A stretch of DNA of 64,000 nt from Aureibacillus halotolerans (GTDB lineage: Bacteria > Bacillota > Bacilli > Bacillales > DSM-28697), in the NCBI RefSeq assembly GCF_004363045.1, contig NZ_SNYJ01000010.1, positions 1 through 64,000 of the forward strand, given 5' to 3'. A model generated the notes under the pieces. It had not been told where the DNA came from and did not search any database. It was given only the letters and a program-made list of their open reading frames with translations. Each line of letters begins with the position of its first letter. Positions within the stretch are counted from its first letter, which is position 1. Made by a program: the position numbers and the translations under genes. Below are positions 51,504 to 59,223 of the stretch, one piece after another.

Positions 51504-52277
51504 CTACCAAGATAAAGTTTCTGCTCCTTCTCTAAAATTTGAATCAGAGCTTGGAAAGCTAACACTAAACGGTCCTACATTAATACTATATGATGCTGTA
51601 CCTATCGCACCGTGTGTATCATCACCATATCTCAATATTATTTGTCTATCTACATTAGAACCATTAGGTTCAGCTGTAAAGTGAGCGTGACCCTCATAAT
51701 GATCATGGTTCAATTCACCATCACCAGATGGGATTTTAAAGGCATGACCTGCGAAGTTTGATGTAGATGGTCTATCATAATAGTATCTATCGGTATAACC
51801 TGGGCTGGCATCCACCATATGAATATTTAACCCGACATCTCCGGCTACAGTCGTCCAGTTATTACTATTTAGAGCAAATCCAAATGAATCATTCTGTAAT
51901 CTAGCTCTTTCTTTCCAGATAAAGCTAGGATAGATAGAGTATGTTCCATCACTATTACTAAATCCTGTAACTCTTAAATCTAATGAAGATCTAGGTATAT
52001 TCGCTATTGAACTGTCGCCTTCAGTTGCTGGTAAAGATACTTCTTTTTCTGTAAACCCATCAAATTCAGCATCGGGTTCGACAGAATTGAAGATTTCTAG
52101 TTTTCCTAAATATGTTAAGTTTGAAATTACATCTTCAGGTACTCCCAAACCTATTAGAAATTCATCCATTTCATTTTCATCGATTGAGTAGTTACCATCA
52201 GATGCTGAAACGCTTACAAAACCTGTTAGAATAAATAGACATAACGTGAACGAAGTTACTGTTAACATTTTTTTCAT
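51504..52277 (-). CDS. Secreted protein, unknown
   Basis: 257 residues from ATG 52277 (AGGAGT upstream). A signal peptide (MKKMLTVTSFTLCLFILTGF, cleavage near SVSA) is followed by an acidic region (about 25-95) and a Tyr/Asn/His-rich C-terminal domain with HDHYEGHAHF near residue 195. No Cys in the mature part. Codon use is far more AT-rich than neighbouring genes, which suggests transfer. I do not recognise the family; a secreted effector or bacteriocin-like protein with the adjacent small membrane protein as immunity factor is speculation. Confidence 0.7.
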   Translation of the reverse strand: MKKMLTVTSFTLCLFILTGFVSVSASDGNYSIDENEMDEFLIGLGVPEDVISNLTYLGKLEIFNSVEPDAEFDGFTEKEVSLPATEGDSSIANIPRSSLDLRVTGFSNSDGTYSIYPSFIWKERARLQNDSFGFALNSNNWTTVAGDVGLNIHMVDASPGYTDRYYYDRPSTSNFAGHAFKIPSGDGELNHDHYEGHAHFTAEPNGSNVDRQIILRYGDDTHGAIGTASYSINVGPFSVSFPSSDSNFREGAETLSW

Positions 52278-52540
52278 CTTCTTTTCACTCCTCATATTTT
52301 TTTATTCCAAAGCAAGCTAGTTCTAATCAGCTAAAAATCCAATACACCTCCTTAAACGATTTCTATATTAGACTAACACATGATTTTAGCAAATGTTGTT
52401 GAATTTTGTTGAATAAACAAAAAAGTAAATCTTTCACTCTTTTTATCAGTTAACAACGGTCCCTTTCACAGAATTTAAATATAAGAACACTATAAACTAA
52501 AAATGCCACCCTAGGAGCTCAGGTCTACCAAGCCCAACAC

Positions 52541-53617
52541 CTAAAGCCCTTCAACCACCACAGCCTGACTCTGCGCCTTCAAGCTAAGCTCGGTCGCCTT
52601 AAACGCATGCTCTTGGGTCATAGCATTTTCGGTTCGATTTAAGCAATCAAGAATCAGTTCACCGAAAAAGGGACGCCCGACTTTTCCGAAGCAATCGTAA
52701 TACGTTTCGCCTTCGTGATTAGCCAGATAAAGATGGCTTCCGTGCGTCGCGCGGCCGATGTCGATGTTTTTGCGCAGCTCCATCGATCCTTCGGTACCTA
52801 GCAAAAAGATACGGCTGTCTCCCCAGCTGGACAAGCCGTCTGGCGTAAACCAATCGATGCGATAATAATTAGTGGCGCCGTTATTTCCGAGCAACGATGC
52901 CTCACCAAAGTCTTCAAGCTCTGGGTATTGTGGGTGATTGTAATTGGCGACGCGGCTTGTCGTTACGGTCGCGTCAGTAGCTCCTGTATAATGAAGAAAT
53001 TGATCCGCCTGATGACTGCCGATGTCGCAAAGAATGCCGCCGTACTTCTCTTTCTGAAAAAACCAATCATCACGGGCGGAAGGAGACAGGCGGTGCGGAC
53101 CAAAGCCGATTACTTGAAGCACGCGACCAATGGCGCCTTCTTCAATGAGCTGACCGGCATAAATGGCACTTTCATTCGTCGTCCGCTCGCTATAATGAAC
53201 GATGTATTTTTGTCCGGTTTCCTTCACCTTGGCTCGCGCGATCTCCAACTGCTCAAGCGTTGTGAACGGGGTTTTGGCCGTAAAATAATCTTTGCCGGCC
53301 TCCATCACTTCCACCCCTAAAGCACAACGCTCCGATGGAATGGCGGCTCCAGCGACAAGCTTTATGTCCTCGTCGCTCAAAATCTGTTCAAGCGTTTCAG
53401 CAACACGTACATTAGGAAACTTCTCGCAAAAAGCGGCAACCTTTTGCTCGTCTTCGTCGTACACATATTTTAATTCAGCCCCTGCAGCAATAAGCCCATT
53501 GCACATCCCTTGGATATGCCCATGCGCCAAGCCAACCGCAGCAAACACGAACTCTCCCTGTTCAACGACTCGCTTCGCTTGTTTTTTCGGCAAAACCTTT
53601 CCTTCCTTGATGCCCAT
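52541..53617 (-). CDS. Gfo/Idh/MocA-family oxidoreductase (1)
   Basis: 358 residues from ATG 53617 (GGAGGG upstream). The N-terminal Rossmann part (FAAVGLAHGHIQGM near 25) has a less usual loop than GxGxxG; the middle carries EAGKDYFTAKTPF, corresponding to the EKP motif but with TAKTP, and the C-terminal half is the substrate domain with CDIGSHQADQFLHYTG. The family interconverts sugar hydroxyl and keto groups with NAD(P). Substrate unknown. Last gene of a four-gene minus-strand run. Confidence 0.85.
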   Translation of the reverse strand: MGIKEGKVLPKKQAKRVVEQGEFVFAAVGLAHGHIQGMCNGLIAAGAELKYVYDEDEQKVAAFCEKFPNVRVAETLEQILSDEDIKLVAGAAIPSERCALGVEVMEAGKDYFTAKTPFTTLEQLEIARAKVKETGQKYIVHYSERTTNESAIYAGQLIEEGAIGRVLQVIGFGPHRLSPSARDDWFFQKEKYGGILCDIGSHQADQFLHYTGATDATVTTSRVANYNHPQYPELEDFGEASLLGNNGATNYYRIDWFTPDGLSSWGDSRIFLLGTEGSMELRKNIDIGRATHGSHLYLANHEGETYYDCFGKVGRPFFGELILDCLNRTENAMTQEHAFKATELSLKAQSQAVVVEGL

Positions 53618-53673
53618 CTGCCTATCCCTCCATTTCATTGCAAAAAGCTAGGTGGCAAGGCCACCCAGCTCCT

Positions 53674-54495
53674 TTACACGTGCTCGATATAACGGTCTTT
53701 CATCGTCGCAAGAACTTCGTCGCCTTGGGTATCCCAGATCGCCTGGTTAATGATTTCGACCTCAATCGGTCCGTAATAGCCAGCCTCTTCTACGGCCGTA
53801 CGAAGCTTGCGTAGTTCTATGACACCATCGCCCATCATGCCACGCCCTTTGAACATATCTGGCATCGGCACGACCCAGTCTGATACGTGGAAGCCAACGA
53901 TGCGTCCGCGTGCACGCTGGATGTCTTGATAGACATTCGGGTCCCACCAGACGTGAAAGACGTCGACCACTACACCGACTTGGTTCGGCGTGTAGTTCTC
54001 CGCCATCCGATTGGCTTGCCCAAGCGTGTTTACAACCGAGCGATCAGCTGCATACATCGGATGCAATGGCTCAATGCCAAGCGTCACGCCATGGGACTCT
54101 GCGAAAGGAACGAGCTGCTCAATGCCGTCATTCACCATCCCACGCGCCGCAGCAATGTCTTTGTCAGGCGATGGACCACACACAAGCACAAGCACGTTCG
54201 TACCGAGCTCTGCCGCTTCCTCAATCGCACGCTTGTTGTCATCAATGCGTTCCTGACGTTCGGCCGCAGTAGCCGCGGGAAACATTCCCCCTCGGCACAC
54301 ACTGGATACATGCAACCCACTGTCTTGGATGATTTTTTTGCTTTCGCTCAAGCCGATCTCCGCAATTTTATGACGCCACACTGAAATCCATGGAACACCA
54401 GCGCGAACACAGCCTTCAGCTGCCTCACGCAGGCTCCAGCGATCGGTCGTAATTTGATTTAAACTTAATCGATCAATAGATGGGCTCTGTGTCAT
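53674..54495 (-). CDS. Sugar phosphate isomerase/epimerase-like TIM barrel
   Basis: 273 residues of the xylose-isomerase-like superfamily: LSLNQITTDRWSL at the start, LVLVCGPSP, LGIEPLHPMYAADRS with the first metal Glu, VVVDVFHVWWDP with Asp/His ligands, VGFHVSDW and IEVEIIN with the last Glu. The metal site looks complete. AGGAGG precedes the ATG. It is placed between two proteins likely to act on the same sugar derivative. Confidence 0.87.
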   Translation of the reverse strand: MTQSPSIDRLSLNQITTDRWSLREAAEGCVRAGVPWISVWRHKIAEIGLSESKKIIQDSGLHVSSVCRGGMFPAATAAERQERIDDNKRAIEEAAELGTNVLVLVCGPSPDKDIAAARGMVNDGIEQLVPFAESHGVTLGIEPLHPMYAADRSVVNTLGQANRMAENYTPNQVGVVVDVFHVWWDPNVYQDIQRARGRIVGFHVSDWVVPMPDMFKGRGMMGDGVIELRKLRTAVEEAGYYGPIEVEIINQAIWDTQGDEVLATMKDRYIEHV

Positions 54496-54507
54496 CCGTT
54501 TTTCCTC

Positions 54508-55674
54508 CTATCGAATACCAGCCTGCGCCAGTGTCGTTTTCATACGTTCAACGGCAAGATCAGGGTCCGCAAGCAGACTGGCTTCATCTGCCATCACAAA
54601 CAGGTCCGACAAATGCTGAATGGAACGGGCACTCTCTGACCCACCAATCATTCGGAAATGCGACTGATGGCCATTCAAGTAAGCCAAGAAAACGACCCCT
54701 GTTTTATAAGAAAACGTCGGCTTTTGGAAAATATGTCGTGACAACGGAACCGTCTTTTCAAGCAAGGCATCGTATTGCTTCATATCACCTGCGTCGAGCG
54801 CATGCATCGCGGCTGCGGCTGCTGGTGCAATGGCGTCAAAAATGCCAAGAAGCGCGTGGCTATAGCCTTGCTCATCGCCTTTGATCAGGCTTGGGTAGTT
54901 AAAGTCGTCCCCCGTATACATTTTGACGGAGGCAGGCAAACGGCGACGCATCTCGATTTCCTTCTGGTCATCAAGCAGCGAGATTTTAATGCCATCGACC
55001 TTCGCTTCATTATCTTCAATAATACGCAGGCAAGCGTCCATTGCTCGTTCGACACCTTCACTGCCCCAATAGCCTTTTAGCGCTGGATCAAACATGTCAC
55101 CGAGCCAATGCAGTATGACCGGCTCTGAGACATTGCTTAGTACAGTTCGGTACACACGCTCGTAATCCTCAGGCCCCTTTGCACATACCGCTAAGGCGCG
55201 GCTCGCCATCAAGATGATGCGGCCGCCTTCTCCCTCGACAAAGTTGGCTTGCTCAAGATAGGCTTTTTCAACGTCATCAAGCGTTACACTTGGTCCTGGC
55301 TGCAATTGATCGGTTCCTACACCACTGGCGACCTGACCGCCAACCGTTCGTGCTTCCGTAATTGACCGGCGAATGAGCTCCTTGGCCGTTTGCCAGTTCA
55401 AGCCCATGCCTCGTTGGGCCGTGTCCATCGCTTCTGCCACGGAAAGCCCAAGCGACCAAAGGTAATGGCGGTAAGCCATTGTTGTTTCCCAATCAATTTG
55501 GCCATCTGACAACGGGTCATTGCTTGCCAATGGATCACAAACGACATGAGCCGCCGAATACGCGATGCGCGATTTAAACGGTTTGCCTTTAGGGACCTCA
55601 ATGGATTGACGGTTTTTTGGCGTATAGTCGTATAACTGACGGTCTTTACTAACGAGCTTTACACTTTGTGTCAT
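54508..55674 (-). CDS. DUF993-family protein
   Basis: 388 residues from ATG 55674 (GAGAGGAG upstream). Typical DUF993 segments are AYSAAHVVCDP, IDWETTMAYRHYLW, GLGLAEAMDTAQRGMGL-like (SVAEAMDTAQRGMGLNW) and KISLLDDQKEI. The family has a dihydrodipicolinate-synthase-like barrel and is found beside Gfo/Idh/MocA and TIM-barrel isomerase genes in sugar clusters; an aldolase-type role is inferred. Gaps of 12 and 19 bp to its neighbours show an operon. Confidence 0.85.
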   Translation of the reverse strand: MTQSVKLVSKDRQLYDYTPKNRQSIEVPKGKPFKSRIAYSAAHVVCDPLASNDPLSDGQIDWETTMAYRHYLWSLGLSVAEAMDTAQRGMGLNWQTAKELIRRSITEARTVGGQVASGVGTDQLQPGPSVTLDDVEKAYLEQANFVEGEGGRIILMASRALAVCAKGPEDYERVYRTVLSNVSEPVILHWLGDMFDPALKGYWGSEGVERAMDACLRIIEDNEAKVDGIKISLLDDQKEIEMRRRLPASVKMYTGDDFNYPSLIKGDEQGYSHALLGIFDAIAPAAAAAMHALDAGDMKQYDALLEKTVPLSRHIFQKPTFSYKTGVVFLAYLNGHQSHFRMIGGSESARSIQHLSDLFVMADEASLLADPDLAVERMKTTLAQAGIR

Positions 55675-55693
55675 TCTCGATCCGCTCCTCTCG

Positions 55694-56842
55694 TTACGCC
55701 TTAATCTCAGGAACTTCGATCCAACGGCGTTCTTCCCAAGACTGGAGGCCAAGCTCAGACAACTGTGTGCCCTTAGCGCCTTCAAAGAGATCCCAAGGGA
55801 ATGGCGCGTCCTCTGCGATATGTTTCAAGAACAGCTCCCACTGCACTTTAAAGCCATTGTCAAAGTCCTGGTTGCCTGGAACCTCATCCCACTGGTCTAG
55901 GAAGCGATGTGGGTTTTCAATATCTGGATTCCAAGTTGCTTTTGGTGTGTTTACGCGGTGTTGCGTTTTGCAATCACGAAGACCTGCCACTGCACTGCCC
56001 TCTGTGCCATCCACTTGAATCGTGAGAAGATCGTCACGATTGACACGAACGGTCCAAGAAGAGTTCGCCTGCACAACTGCGCCGTTATCAAGCTCAAACG
56101 TCGCATACGCTGCGTCATCTGCCGTCGCTTTGTAAGGATTGCCTTGCTCATCAATACGCTCGTCGATATGAGTCACACCGAGACAGGAAACGGAACGAAC
56201 CTCACCAAATATATTGTCAATCACGTAACGCCAGTGAGCGAACATGTCGACGATGATGCCGCCGCCGTCTTCTTTGCGATAGTTCCAAGACGGGCGTTGA
56301 CCTGGCTGCCAATCGCCTTCAAACACCCAGTAACCGAACTCCATCCGAACGCTTAGCAACTTTCCGAAGAAGCCAGCATCGACAAGGCGCTTCAATTTTA
56401 GCAAGCCTGGAAGGAACAATTTGTCTTGCACAACCCCATTTTTTAGACCGGCTTCTTTCACAAGGTTGGCCAGCTCAAGTGATTCCTCAAAGCTTGTCGC
56501 TGTTGGTTTTTCACAATAAATCGCTTTTTTCGCTTCAATCGCCTGGCGAATGCTGGCCGCACGACGAACCGTCGTTTGCGCATCGAAGTAAATTTCGTTG
56601 TAGTCATCAGCCAAAGCCGCTTCAAGATTTGTGCTCCAGCGTTCGATTCCATGAGCTTCCGCAAGCGCTTTCAGTTTTGTTTCATTTCTCCCAACAAGAA
56701 TTGGGTCTGGCAGCAAGCGCTCTCCACTCGATAAAAGAACCCCGCCCTCTTCGCGAATTGCTTTAATGGAGCGAATCAAATGCTGGTTTGTCCCCATACG
56801 TCCTGTTACACCATTCATGATAATGCCAATGCGTTTTGTCAT
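55694..56842 (-). CDS. Gfo/Idh/MocA-family oxidoreductase (2)
   Basis: 382 residues. N-terminal IGIIMNGVTGRMG Rossmann loop, then AIYCEKPTATSFEE with the catalytic EKP motif, and DMFAHWRYVIDNIFGEV in the substrate domain. GAGAGGGG precedes the ATG. First gene of the minus-strand run; the AraC-type gene lies 100 bp upstream in the same direction. Confidence 0.88.
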   Translation of the reverse strand: MTKRIGIIMNGVTGRMGTNQHLIRSIKAIREEGGVLLSSGERLLPDPILVGRNETKLKALAEAHGIERWSTNLEAALADDYNEIYFDAQTTVRRAASIRQAIEAKKAIYCEKPTATSFEESLELANLVKEAGLKNGVVQDKLFLPGLLKLKRLVDAGFFGKLLSVRMEFGYWVFEGDWQPGQRPSWNYRKEDGGGIIVDMFAHWRYVIDNIFGEVRSVSCLGVTHIDERIDEQGNPYKATADDAAYATFELDNGAVVQANSSWTVRVNRDDLLTIQVDGTEGSAVAGLRDCKTQHRVNTPKATWNPDIENPHRFLDQWDEVPGNQDFDNGFKVQWELFLKHIAEDAPFPWDLFEGAKGTQLSELGLQSWEERRWIEVPEIKA

Positions 56843-56943
56843 TTGTCTTTCCCCTCTCCGTGTTGTATTGCCTTTATCCTAACAACAAAACACGGAAAGG
56901 TCTTACTATTCTCAGAAAAGAATTCTCAATTTCGGAAATGAAA

Positions 56944-57756
56944 TCAGATGGAATGCATACGACGGTATTTGTTTGGCGACATGTTCGCTGAAGCTTTAAA
57001 CAGACGATAAAACGTCGATAACGATTCAAAGCCCACTTCAAAACAAATCGAAGCAATGTCCTTCTCTGTCGTGCGAAGCATTGTTTCAGCTAGGCGAAGT
57101 CGGACGTCAGTTAAATATTGCACAGGCGTCACATCATAGTGGTCTTTGAAAATCGTATTCATATGACGCGTGCTCATGCCGAGCTTTGCTGCCAAGTCAT
57201 TGGAGCCGCTCACGTCAAAGTAGTTGGTATGGATGTATTGGCGCAATCGTTCAGCGCGGACCGTGTTGGCGTCCGCATCCGTCGTTTTTTCTTGCGCCCG
57301 TGCCAGCTTGAGCAACAGCTCGGACAAATGAATCGTAAGAGCTGTCGTGTTTAGTTCCGCTTGCGTCGACTGCTCATACAACATTTTTCGCAAAATTTGA
57401 CGAACGTCGTTGCCATCAATGATGCTCAGCTCCCGCAAACGCGTTTCGGAAAAATACGTTTTAAGCAACGTCTCGCGCAGCACTTCATCAAGCACAGAGG
57501 CATCAAACGCCAACACAAGCAGTGTAAACTTTTCATTGGAGTAGATGGCGTGTTTGGCATACGGAGGAATCACAGCCACATAGTCTTGTTTGCACGCATG
57601 TGGCGTGCCATTGAGCGCAAACGTGCCTTCCCCCTCGACCGCATACAAAATTTGATAGATTTCATGATAATGCTCATGAATACGCTCACCTTGATTATGC
57701 TTGCTTTCATAGAGACGAATGCCGTGCTGACGCAATTCGATTGATTGATATGGCAA
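56944..57756 (-). CDS. AraC-family transcriptional regulator
   Basis: 271 residues from a TTG start (57756), chosen because AGGGAGG lies eight bases upstream and the family N-terminus follows. A cupin-like sensor domain (1-130; HEHYHEIYQILYAVEGEG) and two helix-turn-helix motifs at the C-terminus (NDLAAKLGMSTRHMNTIFKD and IASICFEVGFESLSTFYRLF) are clear. Divergent to one Gfo/Idh/MocA gene and upstream of another, it likely senses the sugar used by this cluster. Confidence 0.9.
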   Translation of the reverse strand: MPYQSIELRQHGIRLYESKHNQGERIHEHYHEIYQILYAVEGEGTFALNGTPHACKQDYVAVIPPYAKHAIYSNEKFTLLVLAFDASVLDEVLRETLLKTYFSETRLRELSIIDGNDVRQILRKMLYEQSTQAELNTTALTIHLSELLLKLARAQEKTTDADANTVRAERLRQYIHTNYFDVSGSNDLAAKLGMSTRHMNTIFKDHYDVTPVQYLTDVRLRLAETMLRTTEKDIASICFEVGFESLSTFYRLFKASANMSPNKYRRMHSI

Positions 57757-57935
57757 TGGGACTGCCTCCCTAAGTAAATACATAATGGTCATGCTGCGCT
57801 TGAAGAGATCAAAATTTTGCAATACAATGAACTATGCATCTAGTGTATCATGACTTAAACGAGCGTCGATTCGTATAAATAAAAAACATAGACATGTCAG
57901 GTAGAACTGCCTGACCAAAAAGGAGAGACAACCAG

Positions 57936-59120
57936 ATGGATGAAAAGGTATCGATTGTGCTTGTTGGCAGCAGTGGCTACGGGGCGTTTTATGCCACCCA
58001 ACTCATCAAACACTTCGAAAGCGCATACATAAAAGCCGTCGTTGATGTGGCACCGGAAAAATCGGCTTATTATCAGCATTTTATCGACACGAACACGCCG
58101 ATCTATTCATCTCTTGAGGCTTTTTACAAAGAATCAGAGGCGGATGCAGCGATTATTTCTAGCCCGATTCAGTTCCACCGCCAGCAATCCATATACGCCT
58201 TGGAGCATGGCAGTCATGTGCTCTGTGAGAAGCCAGCCACGGGGAACCCAGAGGATCTCGCCGCTATGGCCGAAGCCCGTGATCGCACAGGCAAACACTT
58301 GCTGATTGGGTTTAACTGGTCATTTTCGCCAGATGTGCAAAAGCTTAAAAACGACATTCAGAATGGGCTGTTTGGAAAACCAAAGCGAGGAAAAGCGCTC
58401 GTGCTTTGGCCACGGAACCTCGACTATTATGGTCGTTCTTCGTGGGCAGGCAAAGCGTATGGTCCAAACGGAGAAATGATTTTCGACAGTGTCGCCAACA
58501 ATGCCACTTCGCATTTTTTGCACCATTTGTTTTACCTGCTCGGAGCAGAAACAAACACTAGCGCGGTATTGAACGACGTGACCGCAGAGCTGTATCGTGC
58601 CAATCCGATTGAGACGTTTGATACATGTGCGGTGCGCATCCAGACGAAAGATGACATTGAGCTGTTGTATATCGCTTCGCATGCGGTGAAAAACCAACAC
58701 AATCCTTATTTTGAAATTGAGTTCGAAAACGCCACGCTCACTCGTGAAGCAGATGAGGAAGGCAAACACTTTATTCAAGTGCACTGGAACGATGGTCAAA
58801 CGACCCAATACGTGGACCCTGAAAACGACCACTCCCCAAAAATTGCATTGCTGATTGATTTGGTCAATGGAAAACGCAGCGACGAGATTTGCGGCATTGA
58901 AGCTGCCTCAAGTCACGTCAACTGCATTCGTGCCATGCATGAATCCGTACCCGTCATTCCCAATTTCCCAGAAGATGTGACGGCATTTGACGAGGAAAAG
59001 AAATTAAATTGGGTGCCCGGTTTAGAGGAGACACTGAAAGAGTGCTATACCAAAGGAGTACTACCACATGAATTAGGTGTGAGTTGGGCAAAGGTCGGGG
59101 TGTGTAAAACTCTCGGGTAA
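57936..59120 (+). CDS. Gfo/Idh/MocA-family oxidoreductase (3)
   Basis: 394 residues. N-terminal VLVGSSGYGAFYA, then HVLCEKPATGNPED with the EKP motif and a C-terminal domain with DSVANNATSHFLHHLFYLLG. AAGGAGAG precedes the ATG. It is the only plus-strand gene of the cluster and is divergent from the AraC gene. Confidence 0.88.
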   Translation: MDEKVSIVLVGSSGYGAFYATQLIKHFESAYIKAVVDVAPEKSAYYQHFIDTNTPIYSSLEAFYKESEADAAIISSPIQFHRQQSIYALEHGSHVLCEKPATGNPEDLAAMAEARDRTGKHLLIGFNWSFSPDVQKLKNDIQNGLFGKPKRGKALVLWPRNLDYYGRSSWAGKAYGPNGEMIFDSVANNATSHFLHHLFYLLGAETNTSAVLNDVTAELYRANPIETFDTCAVRIQTKDDIELLYIASHAVKNQHNPYFEIEFENATLTREADEEGKHFIQVHWNDGQTTQYVDPENDHSPKIALLIDLVNGKRSDEICGIEAASSHVNCIRAMHESVPVIPNFPEDVTAFDEEKKLNWVPGLEETLKECYTKGVLPHELGVSWAKVGVCKTLG

Positions 59121-59178
59121 CACGATATACCCTTAAATGTTCGTTTACGGCTTAGTGATCCAGAAAAAATTTCACACG

Positions 59179-59215
59179 AAAAGACCTTCTCCCCCTAAAA
59201 GGAAAAAGGTCTTTT
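59179..59215. terminator. Bidirectional terminator
   Basis: AAAAGACCTT and AAGGTCTTTT pair between two convergent genes, with a T run beyond. Confidence 0.85.
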
Positions 59216-59223
59216 CATTTTAT

